A stretch of 64,000 nt of DNA from Anaerolineales bacterium (GTDB lineage Bacteria; Chloroflexota; Anaerolineae; Aggregatilineales; UBA2796): the NCBI GenBank assembly GCA_015075625.1, contig JABTTZ010000002.1:868001-932000 (forward strand), written 5' to 3'. Positions 1-8,175 of the stretch are shown in pieces. The notes beneath the pieces were generated by a model. The model had not been told where the DNA came from and did no database searches. It was given only the letters and a program-made list of their open reading frames with translations. Positions within the stretch are counted from its first letter, which is position 1. Each line of letters starts with the position of its first letter. Made by a program: the position numbers and the translations under genes.

Positions 1-153
1 GATATCGATCAAGAGGGCGCTGAGGATGAACCTGAAGCCGACTTTGACGCGGAGGAACTGACCGATGATACACACCGTTCTGCACTGGATCATTCAGCGG
101 GTCGTCCTGAGACTCGTCCGTCTGCTAATGGATCGATTGATGGGCAAGAGTAG
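1..153 (+). CDS. C-terminal end of an unknown acidic protein (5' end outside window)
   Basis: Frame 1 is open from the window edge for 50 codons to a TAG stop. The visible tail is strongly acidic at first (many Asp and Glu) and then Ser/Gly/Pro-rich, as in a disordered C-terminus. No domain can be seen, so the function is unknown. It lies 72 bp upstream of the CDP-alcohol phosphatidyltransferase on the same strand and may share its transcript. That this is a real gene end is inference from the open frame and the smooth transition into the next gene. Confidence 0.5.
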   Translation, partial: DIDQEGAEDEPEADFDAEELTDDTHRSALDHSAGRPETRPSANGSIDGQE

Positions 154-225
154 CCTCTACCCCACCCCTGAGGGTGGGACAGACTACCTGCCTATGGGCA
201 ATCCGAGGATCACCCAGACGCAGCC

Positions 226-840
226 ATGATTGATCGACTGAACAGTTTCAACAGCCCGTCGCCCATCCTTCGCCGCTGGTTTTCCGTTGCGCTCAGCCGT
301 ATCGGAGCGGCGGTGGACAGCTTGGGCATTTCCCCCAACACGATCACCCTCATCGGGCTTCTTCCCGCCCTCATTGCCGCTTGGCTCATTGGGACGGGAG
401 CACTACCGTTGGCGGGCGTCGTCCTCATCCTCGGAGCGCCGCTTGATGCCCTTGATGGGGCGGTGGCGCGGGCAGCCGGCAAGGTCACACCTTTCGGGGC
501 GCTCCTCGATTCAACAGTGGATCGCTATGCCGATGGGTTGCTCTTTGCTGCATTTACTTGGTATTTCGCCGGGCGGGGCGAGACAGCGGGCTTTTTGCTC
601 ACGCTCATTGCGTGGATAGGGGGCTTTGCCGTCAGCTACATCCGCGCAAGGGCAGAAGCGGCGGGGCTTGGCTCGATTCAAGGTGGGCTGTTTGATCGCC
701 TCGTGCGGATGCTCATGCTAATCGGGATGCTGCTCAGCGGGTGGCTGCTGCCGGGGATGCTCATCCTTGCCGTTGGGACTCAAGCGACAGCGCTCCAACG
801 CTTGCTGCTCGCCGCCAAAGCGGGCAAACTCTCTCTCTAA
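226..840 (+). CDS. CDP-alcohol phosphatidyltransferase family protein
   Basis: A 204-residue integral membrane enzyme that would transfer a phosphatidyl (or similar) group from a CDP-linked lipid to an alcohol in phospholipid head-group synthesis. The family motif DGxxAR(x8-9)GxxxDxxxD is visible near residues 69-97: DALDGAVAR, then GALLDSTVDR. Several hydrophobic helices follow, and the length is normal for the family. The acceptor (glycerol phosphate, inositol phosphate or other) cannot be read from the sequence. The ATG at 226 leaves a reasonable membrane-proximal N-terminus. It ends 6 bp from the stop of the convergent EamA gene. Confidence 0.85.
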   Translation: MIDRLNSFNSPSPILRRWFSVALSRIGAAVDSLGISPNTITLIGLLPALIAAWLIGTGALPLAGVVLILGAPLDALDGAVARAAGKVTPFGALLDSTVDRYADGLLFAAFTWYFAGRGETAGFLLTLIAWIGGFAVSYIRARAEAAGLGSIQGGLFDRLVRMLMLIGMLLSGWLLPGMLILAVGTQATALQRLLLAAKAGKLSL

Positions 841-846
841 GAACCT

Positions 847-1986
847 TCACCGCTTACCCTTTTTCTCTTTTCGTGATTTCTGTTCTTTTTCTTTTGCCTG
901 CTGGCGGGCAAATGCCGCCATCTCGCGAGGGCTTTCGTAACGCGCCGGGGCGCTCATCATTCGCTCAATTAGCCGCATATCCTCCACGCTGATCTCATCA
1001 AGGGTTGCCACTTGTGTTTTCCCCCCGAACGCCTTCCGAAAGGCGATCCGGTTGAAATTTTGGGTGGTTGCCCGTCCTAACTGCATCGCCACAAAGAGCG
1101 GGATTTCCCCCGTTTTTAGTTTGTCCAGGTCTTGCCGCCGGATCAGCAAAAGACTTGCCATGAGGACGCCCACCCCCACCCACTGCACGCCCGTCAAGGA
1201 ATCTCCCAAAAGGACGAACGCCAACAGCAGCGTAACCCCCGCTTCTGAAATCCCAATCAGAACGGTTTGTGTCGGACCCAAGCGCTTCAGACCAAAGAAC
1301 ATCGCCAACCGCGCCAACGCCGTCGAAATACCGAGGGCAATGATCGGCGCAAGGGCATCGGCATGCTGCGGAATCCATTCCATGCGGTAGATCACCCGTG
1401 CCGCCACGACGATCACCGCCATTGTCGTCAGGACGTAAAGCGCCACCGTCGGGGAGGGCATTTCATAGGTGACGCGCTGCCCCAAGACGAACGTCGCTGC
1501 AAAGAGGATCGCGTTGCCAAGCATCAAGCCCGTCCCCAGCCAATCGATCCGCCCACTGACCCCCTGTGTGATCAGCGTCACCGCCAGCAGCGCCAAACTC
1601 GCCCGCAGCACATCCCGCCCCGAAAGGCGCTGACCGCCCGCAAAGGAAAGGACGATCACAAAGATCAGGTAGGTCGCGTTCAGTAGTTGGGCAACAGAAG
1701 CATCGAGACGACTCAGCCCGTTGTAATAAAATAGCGAGCCGATCCCGTTCACCGTCCCCACCACGATGCACCCCAACAGCCCTGCCGGATAGACAAAAAT
1801 GTACTTTCGGGCAAAAAGCAGGTAAACAACCCACAAAATGCCCGCCGCCACAACGGTGCGCAGCGCGGCAAGGGTGAACGGATCAGCCCCTGCCCGAATT
1901 GCCATTTTTCCAAAGATGGGGGCAAGCCCCAAAAAGATCGGGTAGCAAATCAGGATCAAGCGCCGTTGCGACAGGCGAAGTTTCAT
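847..1986 (-). CDS. EamA/DMT-superfamily transporter with a charged C-terminal extension
   Basis: This 379-residue protein has about ten hydrophobic helices in the two-repeat pattern of EamA (drug/metabolite) transporters. The N-terminal part reads LGLAPIFGKMAIRAGADPFTL, and the second repeat contains GPTQTVLIGISEAGVTLLLA. About 90 residues after the last helix are soluble, ending in a Lys/Glu-rich tail that is longer than usual for the family. The substrate is unknown. Its ATG overlaps the TGA of the upstream MFS gene by 4 bp (ATGA), so the two transporters are probably translationally coupled. Confidence 0.85.
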   Translation of the reverse strand: MKLRLSQRRLILICYPIFLGLAPIFGKMAIRAGADPFTLAALRTVVAAGILWVVYLLFARKYIFVYPAGLLGCIVVGTVNGIGSLFYYNGLSRLDASVAQLLNATYLIFVIVLSFAGGQRLSGRDVLRASLALLAVTLITQGVSGRIDWLGTGLMLGNAILFAATFVLGQRVTYEMPSPTVALYVLTTMAVIVVAARVIYRMEWIPQHADALAPIIALGISTALARLAMFFGLKRLGPTQTVLIGISEAGVTLLLAFVLLGDSLTGVQWVGVGVLMASLLLIRRQDLDKLKTGEIPLFVAMQLGRATTQNFNRIAFRKAFGGKTQVATLDEISVEDMRLIERMMSAPARYESPREMAAFARQQAKEKEQKSRKEKKGKR

Positions 1987-3371
1987 GGCTGCCCCTCAAC
2001 CAAAAAGGGCGTGGGCGGCATCTTCACCGCGTACCCCAAAATGATCACGGCAAGGGCGATCAGCCCCGCTCCCAACAGGAAGATCGTCGTTTGGGAAAAC
2101 CCGCTGTTCAGCAAAAATACGCCGAAGAACGGCGCAATCAACCCGCGAATTCCCAACAGGCTGGTTTGGATCGCCGTGTATTCCCCCAACTTTTTCGGGT
2201 CGCCCAACTCCATGACGGTGTTCAGCAGGCACAAATCAAGCCCCGCCATGACGATTCCCAACGCGGCGAACGCCGGAGCAAGATGCCACCCTTCGACGGC
2301 AAGGGCATAACACAGGGGAATGATCAAGCCAATGCCGTAGACAAGGCGCAGCGACCACACGCCCCCGCGACGGTCAATCATCCGCCCCATGACCATATAC
2401 CCGCCGAGGAAGAACAAGGCGTTGATCGTGTTCAACAGTCCCACCGCGCTGTAGCTCAGGTTCAGCCGATCCACTTGAACAAGTGGGTAAAGGGCAAAGG
2501 CGGTCAGGTGTCCGAATCCGAAGCACACCACGCCAAGCATATAGAGCTTAAAGCGTTTGTCTTCCTTCAAGATCATTCCCATCACGCCCGATGCGCCCCG
2601 TTCTGAGGCGTCCATCGCCGTTTCGTTCAGGCGCATCCGCGAAAAGATGAGCGCCGACATCACTGCCAATACTGCCCCGAAAAATAGCACTAAACGCTGT
2701 CCCGTCGTCGCCGCCAACCATCCGCCAAGCGGGGCAAGGCTCAGGCTCAGCCCCGCTGTGCTGATCGGCAGCAGATGCTCCCCGCCGATGTTATCCAAGA
2801 CCCACCCGATGATCGGTGTGGCGGCAAGGCTCATCCCCGCCATGCCCACGCGGATCAAGCCCATGACTCGCCCCCGCGATGATGCCGGATAGACCGCTTG
2901 CATAATCCGCGTGTAAAGCGGGGTGGGGAGCGCCTCGAACAGCCAAAAGATAATCAAAATTGCCACCAGCGCCTCATAGCCGTTCACAAAGGCGGCAACC
3001 CCGAACGTCCCGCGTCCCACACACCACATGATCACGCACGCCCGCATGACGCCGCGCCGTTTGGGAAGAATCATCACCGCTAGCGGGTTCAACATGAAGC
3101 CTAAAAACTGTTGGGCAACATAAAGGGCAATCCAATCTTGTGGGGCGCCCATTTTCCGTAGCAAGACGGGGATGAAACTGAGGCACGCCATGAACGTCCC
3201 GAACAGCATGGCGGCAATAATCTCGGTGTGCATGTTGGAACGAACGCGGGATTCAATCTCGCCCACCATGATATTTTCGACGCGGCGTGCTTGGCGGCGG
3301 ATGTGCATTTGCATCGTGGCAGTAGGATTTACGGTAGGGGTAGCAGTAGGGGTAACGGTAGGATTAGTCAT
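1983..3371 (-). CDS. MFS transporter
   Basis: A roughly 440-460-residue protein with about twelve hydrophobic segments and a GRVMGLIRVG loop consistent with the major facilitator superfamily. Substrate unknown. The annotated N-terminus (MTNPTVTPTATPTVNPT) is encoded by a simple GGTAGG-type repeat at 3313-3371. The authentic start may therefore be the Met at 3314 or 3308, just before the basic HIRRQARR segment. The gene is first in a two-gene unit with the EamA transporter (ATGA overlap at 1983-1986). Confidence 0.85.
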   Translation of the reverse strand: MTNPTVTPTATPTVNPTATMQMHIRRQARRVENIMVGEIESRVRSNMHTEIIAAMLFGTFMACLSFIPVLLRKMGAPQDWIALYVAQQFLGFMLNPLAVMILPKRRGVMRACVIMWCVGRGTFGVAAFVNGYEALVAILIIFWLFEALPTPLYTRIMQAVYPASSRGRVMGLIRVGMAGMSLAATPIIGWVLDNIGGEHLLPISTAGLSLSLAPLGGWLAATTGQRLVLFFGAVLAVMSALIFSRMRLNETAMDASERGASGVMGMILKEDKRFKLYMLGVVCFGFGHLTAFALYPLVQVDRLNLSYSAVGLLNTINALFFLGGYMVMGRMIDRRGGVWSLRLVYGIGLIIPLCYALAVEGWHLAPAFAALGIVMAGLDLCLLNTVMELGDPKKLGEYTAIQTSLLGIRGLIAPFFGVFLLNSGFSQTTIFLLGAGLIALAVIILGYAVKMPPTPFLVEGQP

Positions 3372-3598
3372 GGGGAGGAAGCATCCTAATGTGGCGGCTT
3401 ATATTGGGCAAATGCATCATAGCATAGCCGAAAAAGGGGCGAAAGGGCGGACTGTGGGAAAACGAGCCTCTCTCTTATAGTCTGCACCCTATAGGGGCGA
3501 CCCTGCGTCGTTGCCCGTCTCCCCCCGAACGCCTCCCCTTCAACTTCTTGCGAAATGTCATAACATTATGATATTATATCAGGCTAGAGTGAAGTACA

Positions 3599-4084
3599 GT
3601 GAGTGCCATGCAAACCCTAGACGGACATACCGCCATAAAAAGTTACAGACAGCGCGATTCGTGGATGATTCCCTATCAATGTTTCGTGGGACATGGGGAA
3701 GGACTGTGCAAGACCTTCTCCCCAGAGGGCGATTTTTTGGAGGCAAGCGCCGTCCATATGGACGTTTACTGGACAGACACCACAACATGGCATCTCCATG
3801 AGGATTTCGATAACCTCTATGAAGTGGGAAAAACCGTCTCTCATACCAACATCAGCGTCAGCGGCAAAACCTGCCGAGGCGATAGCCTGCTCGTCCGTTT
3901 GGAAGGGGCAATGCTCACGCCTTACAATTATGTGTTCACCTTTTGGAGTGGTGTCAGCGGCACGATTGTTTACAACAACCACTACTTTCTCGATGCGAAC
4001 AACCGGCGCATCCTGACCCATAAAATCCGTGAGGGGAAGACGCACATCTTCCAAATTCAAGACTTCGTGAGGGTTGGCGAATGA
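3599..4084 (+). CDS. Small calycin-like protein, function unknown
   Basis: A 161-residue soluble protein rich in alternating hydrophobic/polar beta-strands. Segments such as LLVRLEGAML, YNYVFTFWSG and TIVYNNHYFLD suggest a lipocalin/calycin barrel (DUF3598/CpeS-like by eye, not proven). The start is either GTG at 3599 or ATG at 3608. An AT-rich stretch with TATGATATTATAT lies about 30 bp upstream and may be its promoter. The stop overlaps the next ATG by 4 bp, so it is coupled to the DUF3891 gene. Neighbouring RCCR-like and Rieske genes suggest a link to tetrapyrroles, but that is inference only. Confidence 0.6.
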   Translation: MSAMQTLDGHTAIKSYRQRDSWMIPYQCFVGHGEGLCKTFSPEGDFLEASAVHMDVYWTDTTTWHLHEDFDNLYEVGKTVSHTNISVSGKTCRGDSLLVRLEGAMLTPYNYVFTFWSGVSGTIVYNNHYFLDANNRRILTHKIREGKTHIFQIQDFVRVGE

Positions 4085-4905
4085 TCGTACAAAGCGCTGC
4101 CGAGGGTGATCCCCATTTTGTCATTATGCAGGTCGATCATGCCCGCGCCTGCGGGGAGTTCGTCGGGCAGTTTGGCAACGCGACCTTTGCCACCCCCGAA
4201 CCGCTTGATCTGCTCACCTACGTCGTTGCCCATCATGACGAGGGCTGGCGCGAGGTAGACGGGGCGCCGCAGCGCGACCCCGAAACCGCCCTCCCCTACA
4301 ACCTGACAAAAACGCCCGTCCAGCGCCTCATTGCCATCGGCAGCAAAAGCCCCGACTTCAATGTGAAATGGCATCCCTTCTGCGGGGTCATCAGCAGTAT
4401 GCACACCTACGGACTCTATCACGGGCGCTACGGACTTTCCGATAAATTTTATATCGATACGATTGCCCCCGAATACCGAGGGGCGGTAGCGGGCATGGTG
4501 CAGGGCGAGGTGAACCGTCAAAACCGCTTGAAGGTGGCGCTGCGGGCAAACCCTGATACAGCAGGGTGGGCAGAACACACCTTTCTTTTTTATCATTACA
4601 AACTGCTCCAATTTTTCGATACCCTCGGCTTGTACGTCCATACGCAGTGTGCTGCTCACCGCAAACCAACCGATTTTCTAAATGTTCCTCTCAGCCCCAC
4701 ACAGGATGTCACCATCCATGCCCACCCGCGCTCCAACGATGTGGTTGCCCTCACCCCTTACCCTTTTCGTGTCCGCCGTGCCGGAATCACGACGATGGGG
4801 CGCTATCTCACACCCCTTGAAGAAGGCGAGGATGTGGCAATGGTCATACGGGGGACGCCCACCGCCACCCAAACGGTCTACTTCATCTCTGGGGAGTCGC
4901 CGTAG
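4081..4905 (+). CDS. DUF3891 family protein
   Basis: 274 residues. The pattern QVDHARACGEFVGQFGN, followed by a HHDEGWREVDGAP segment, matches my memory of DUF3891 proteins: an N-terminal QxDHA motif, then a His-His-Asp-Glu/Asp-Gly-Trp motif suggestive of a metal-dependent, HD-like helical fold. No biochemical role is known to me. The gene is translationally coupled to the calycin-like gene upstream (ATGA at 4081) and is followed 5 bp later by another calycin-like gene. It therefore belongs to the accessory cluster that includes the PaO/RCCR-like genes. Confidence 0.65.
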   Translation: MIVQSAAEGDPHFVIMQVDHARACGEFVGQFGNATFATPEPLDLLTYVVAHHDEGWREVDGAPQRDPETALPYNLTKTPVQRLIAIGSKSPDFNVKWHPFCGVISSMHTYGLYHGRYGLSDKFYIDTIAPEYRGAVAGMVQGEVNRQNRLKVALRANPDTAGWAEHTFLFYHYKLLQFFDTLGLYVHTQCAAHRKPTDFLNVPLSPTQDVTIHAHPRSNDVVALTPYPFRVRRAGITTMGRYLTPLEEGEDVAMVIRGTPTATQTVYFISGESP

Positions 4906-4910
4906 CCGCC

Positions 4911-5704
4911 ATGAGCAACCTCTTTGGGCGGTGGGTGGGCAGCGCCGAGGTCTACAACGGCGAGGGGCGGTTCGTGGGAAACGGCATGGACATGCGCACC
5001 GTGCAAAGCCTCGGCGGAGGGCTAACCCGCATTGATGTTGCCTTTGTCGGACTCTTCAAGGCGGCAGGGCATTCCCTGATTCGCGATCAGGGAACGCACC
5101 GCCTTTACGAAGGACCCGTGAACGTCGGCTATGCCGATGTCCTTGCCGATAGCGTTGCTGAGGCAACCGGCTATTGGGCGTGCGTGGGGCTCTCGCCGCG
5201 CTTTTTCCTGATGACGCTCCCTGATAGAAATAAACAGCTTTCGTTGGCGCTTATGTCACGTGGGGAAAGCCTCCTCTACATCGTCGTTGGCGAAAACCAC
5301 CGCCGTATCGATCACGGGATCGATGTCGTGGGCGAAGGAATCACCCAAGAGAACGGGGCGATCCTCGGCGTGGGTCGCTGGATGCGCTTTGGTTATGACT
5401 TCCTCTCCTTCGGTATTATGACTAACCCCACCCGCCAGATCACGGGCGGCGTCTTTCACCGGGGCAACCTCTGGCAGCCTATGGCGTGGCGCGGATCGTC
5501 GGGGTGGGCATTGCCGAAGGGAAAGGGTGGGATGGGAGGTGGGGTGTCTTGGCGCAAGAACATCCTCCCTCCGCCCCCACTGAGAGCCGCTCTGCCGCCT
5601 TTGGTTGTGCGTGGATCACCGAAGGCGATAGCGCGATCCACTGGGCAATTTATGACGCTCTGACGGGGAAAGAACACCATCTCGATCATCCGTCCCCAAT
5701 GTAA
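4911..5704 (+). pseudogene. Calycin-like protein interrupted by an apparent frameshift
   Basis: The first frame runs from ATG 4911 through LFGRWVGSAEVYNGEGRF to GNLWQP. It then becomes a Pro/Gly-rich low-complexity tail ending at 5663. A coherent continuation (GVARIVGVGIAEGKGWDG ... AIYDALTGKEHHLDH) lies in another frame from about 5480 to the TAA at 5702-5704. One extra T in the CCTATGG at 5479-5485 would join the two into a protein of about 264 residues. The opening resembles other calycin-like proteins in the window (tryptophan, then a short strand around a Gly-rich turn). It could be a pseudogene or a one-base consensus error. Confidence 0.6.
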
Positions 5705-5710
5705 GGTCAG

Positions 5711-5731
5711 ACGCATACGATGCGCCCCTAC
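5711..5731. repeat. Short palindromic intergenic repeat
   Basis: The core GCATACGATGC is an imperfect palindrome followed by GCCCCTAC. Similar strings occur after other gene ends at 15191-15212 and 22197-22217, so this is a dispersed REP-like element, possibly acting as a terminator or mRNA stabiliser. Confidence 0.45.
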
Positions 5732-5774
5732 AAAACACCATTTTTGAACATTCTTGAAAGGCTTTTCTACGTTT

Positions 5775-6563
5775 ATGACACCTTCCACTGTGAAATCGCT
5801 CTTTGAACTGGTGAACGAACACCCTTCCGAAGATCGCAGCGCGATCTTTGAAGACCTTTGGGGCATTCTTGCCGAACTGCGGGCAAAGATGGATGCCCGT
5901 TTCATGCTCCACCCGCACCCTAGTACGGCTGATTTTCAGCCCTACACCTCCCTGACGGGCGAGGCAAAAGGCTTCCTCAGCGGCTTCAGCGGGAATGAGA
6001 TCGATTGGCTGATCCATTCTTACATTGGCAACCCAAAAGCCTCTTTCACCAACATGCATCTTACGGCGTGGTTGGGCGCACAGACCCGCGTCCCCCATTG
6101 GGGAATGGCGTTGGGGACGTCGCCCGATATTTTTCTCTACATGGATTTCGTCCCTCGTGCCGATCTTGTCAGCGATCTGGACTATTTGGATCGCTATTAC
6201 GAGCCGCTGAACGCCCGTTATCTGGACTTCCAAAAAGACCCTAATTTTTCACCCTTCGTCAGCAAGAGCCTCTACATGAGGCAGTCGCAATCGGCAACCA
6301 GCCTATGTTTCCTCTGCAAACCAAGGGCGGAAAACGTGGCGAAAATTCGCACCACCGCGCACGCTATGCTGGATCAGTGGATCGCCTATGTCGATGCCGC
6401 CCCCCCCGTTCCAGAGGACGAACGAGCGGCACTGGCAAGGCGCGATCTGCACGTCCGGCGGGCAATTGCCGAGCGCGACCCCGCCAACCCAATGGGCGAA
6501 ATCCTTTTTGGCAAACCGTTGGCAGAACGCCTCATTCGGGCGCTGTGGGGCGGAGATCGCTAG
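5775..6563 (+). CDS. Red chlorophyll catabolite reductase (RCCR)-like / bilin-reductase-superfamily protein, copy 1
   Basis: About 262 residues. The central block resembles plant RCCR as I remember it: a strand ending in MDFVPRADLV, then DYLDRYYEPLN, then NFSPFVSKSLYMRQSQSATS (compare PHRKDL...DYLKEYYQ...NPYVSPSLFVRSAFSPTAS). RCCR belongs to the ferredoxin-dependent bilin reductase superfamily and reduces an open-chain tetrapyrrole. That this copy does so is inference. ATG 5775 is preferred over TTG 5754. Its TAG stop abuts the ATG of a DUF5655 fragment. A second, more divergent copy lies 1.6 kb downstream behind a PaO-like Rieske oxygenase, which supports a tetrapyrrole-cleavage role. Confidence 0.6.
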   Translation: MTPSTVKSLFELVNEHPSEDRSAIFEDLWGILAELRAKMDARFMLHPHPSTADFQPYTSLTGEAKGFLSGFSGNEIDWLIHSYIGNPKASFTNMHLTAWLGAQTRVPHWGMALGTSPDIFLYMDFVPRADLVSDLDYLDRYYEPLNARYLDFQKDPNFSPFVSKSLYMRQSQSATSLCFLCKPRAENVAKIRTTAHAMLDQWIAYVDAAPPVPEDERAALARRDLHVRRAIAERDPANPMGEILFGKPLAERLIRALWGGDR

Positions 6564-6752
6564 ATGGTGGGCAACCCAACGACAACACATGTGGTCTTAG
6601 GGCTAAACATGAAGGGCGTCTCACCGACGAATCGCCTCACGGAGATGCCTTCTGGCGGGATGTGCCAATACACGGTGAAGGTTGCTGCCGCCGCCGAGGT
6701 GGATGCGGAACTGTGCGGATGGTTGAAATATGCCTATGACCATGCCGAATAA
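6564..6752 (+). pseudogene. C-terminal fragment of a DUF5655-type domain
   Basis: 62 residues starting immediately after the preceding stop. The sequence LGLNMKGVSPTNRLTE ... YTVKVAAAAEVDAELCGWLKYAYDHA matches the C-terminal half of DUF5655 domains: a strand LGLxxxGxxPxxRL, then a VD-E-xxWLxxAY helix. A complete DUF5655 is roughly twice this length and nothing upstream supplies the rest, so this is probably a remnant. The 214 bp that follow contain no gene. Near 6910-6950 there is a short GAACGAAGTGAGTC/AACGAAGTGCG repeat before the Rieske gene. Confidence 0.5.
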
Positions 6753-6966
6753 ACCTCGCCCACCAATTTCCGTAGCTATGTGCAGGGCATACTACCATGT
6801 GCCGCTGCTCATGTATTGCCTTTACCGCCAATCGACGGATGAATCATCTAAAGTCATCTTGCTATCATGCCCCAAGGAAGTTAGAGTGTGATAAAAGTGA
6901 TTTTATCGGAAATCGAACGAAGTGAGTCAACGAAGTGCGCTACAAGCGCGGAGGGATAGATGAGGG

Positions 6967-8175
6967 ATGTTGAAGAATTTCTGGTATGCGTTATGTCTGA
7001 GTAGGGAAGTCGCCGCAAAACCCATCCGCGTCACGGCACTTGGCAATGAACTGGTCATTTACCGCACCAGCAAGGGCGAACCCCGCGTGATGAGCGATCT
7101 CTGCGTCCATCGCGGCGGCGCTCTGAGCGATGGCTGGACAAAAGGCGATTGCATCGTCTGCCCTTACCATGGCTGGGAATATCAAGACGATGGGGCGTGT
7201 GTCCGTATTCCGGCAAACTTAGAAGGGGTGGCTATCCCCAAAAAGGCGCGGGTCGATGCCTACCCCACCCGCGAAAAATATGGCTTCATCTGGGCGTTCC
7301 TCGGTGATCTCCCCGAAAACGAACGCCCCCCGATGGTCGAATTCCCCGAATTTGACGACCCCAAGTACAAGCCGCTGTGGGGCGATTACTGGTGGGATGT
7401 CCATTACACACGCGCTGTCGAAAACGGGATGGACATTGCCCATGCGCCGTTCGTCCATGCTGGCTCGTTTGGCAACCCCGACGAACCAGAGGTGGAAAAC
7501 TACGAGGTGGAAGAAACTATTCTTGGCGGCGATGCCACTGTCAACCTAAATCCCCCACCGGCGCGGGGCATTTATAGCAAGCTGCGCGGCGGCAAGGAAC
7601 GCCCCCCTGTCCGCACAACGGGCGGTTTTCGGATGCCCAACATCACCCGCTTGCAAGTGCGCCTCCCCTTTGGCGATTTTGTCCTCTACACCTGCCACCT
7701 GCCCGTTGACGACAACAAAACCCGGAGCATCTGGCTGCAACTGCGCAGTTTCTTCACGAAGAACTTCTTCGATAAAGATTCGATGCGCCGCGTGATCAAA
7801 ATCTTCAACGAAGATCGCCGCACCGTCACCGAACAGCGCCCCGAACTGCTGCCCTACGACCTTGCCGCTGAACTGCACGTTCGGGCGGATACGATTCAAA
7901 TCAGCTATCGCAAGCTGCGCAACAAATACCTTGATATGGGCTGGGGAATCGACACCCACCGCATTCAATCGGAGTATGCTAACGTGAAGGCAGTTGTCAT
8001 TCCCTCCCCCGCCCGTCGGGAAATTCCCGAACTGGCGAAGGCGTGGGTGATGAAGGAAGTCCCCGTGAGGAACACCAAACATGGCAAAGATCGAAACGGC
8101 GGTAGTGGACTAAACACCGCTCCCACAAACGGACTCTCTGAGATTGACGCCATTAATGCGACGGAGGAAGCATGA
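6967..8175 (+). CDS. Rieske non-heme iron oxygenase, pheophorbide a oxygenase (PaO)-like
   Basis: 402 residues. The Rieske [2Fe-2S] ligands are C46-x-H48 (LCVHRGG) and C65-xx-H68 (CPYHGW). The mononuclear iron site has the N153-xx-D156-xx-H159-xxxx-H164 pattern in ENGMDIAHAPFVHAG. These are the features of the ring-hydroxylating oxygenase alpha-subunit family that includes PaO, TIC55 and vanillate demethylase. The C-terminal CxxC and membrane anchor typical of plant PaO are absent. No reductase gene is nearby. PaO opens the pheophorbide ring to red chlorophyll catabolite, the substrate of RCCR. Here the next gene is an RCCR-like protein coupled by ATGA at 8172-8175, so a shared pathway is a reasonable inference. 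The substrate is unproven. Confidence 0.8.
   Translation: MLKNFWYALCLSREVAAKPIRVTALGNELVIYRTSKGEPRVMSDLCVHRGGALSDGWTKGDCIVCPYHGWEYQDDGACVRIPANLEGVAIPKKARVDAYPTREKYGFIWAFLGDLPENERPPMVEFPEFDDPKYKPLWGDYWWDVHYTRAVENGMDIAHAPFVHAGSFGNPDEPEVENYEVEETILGGDATVNLNPPPARGIYSKLRGGKERPPVRTTGGFRMPNITRLQVRLPFGDFVLYTCHLPVDDNKTRSIWLQLRSFFTKNFFDKDSMRRVIKIFNEDRRTVTEQRPELLPYDLAAELHVRADTIQISYRKLRNKYLDMGWGIDTHRIQSEYANVKAVVIPSPARREIPELAKAWVMKEVPVRNTKHGKDRNGGSGLNTAPTNGLSEIDAINATEEA

Noticed and set aside
1899-2606. Plus-strand ORF of 235 codons, rich in Gln and Arg
   Set aside because: Antisense to the MFS and EamA genes, with composition typical of a reversed membrane-protein gene.
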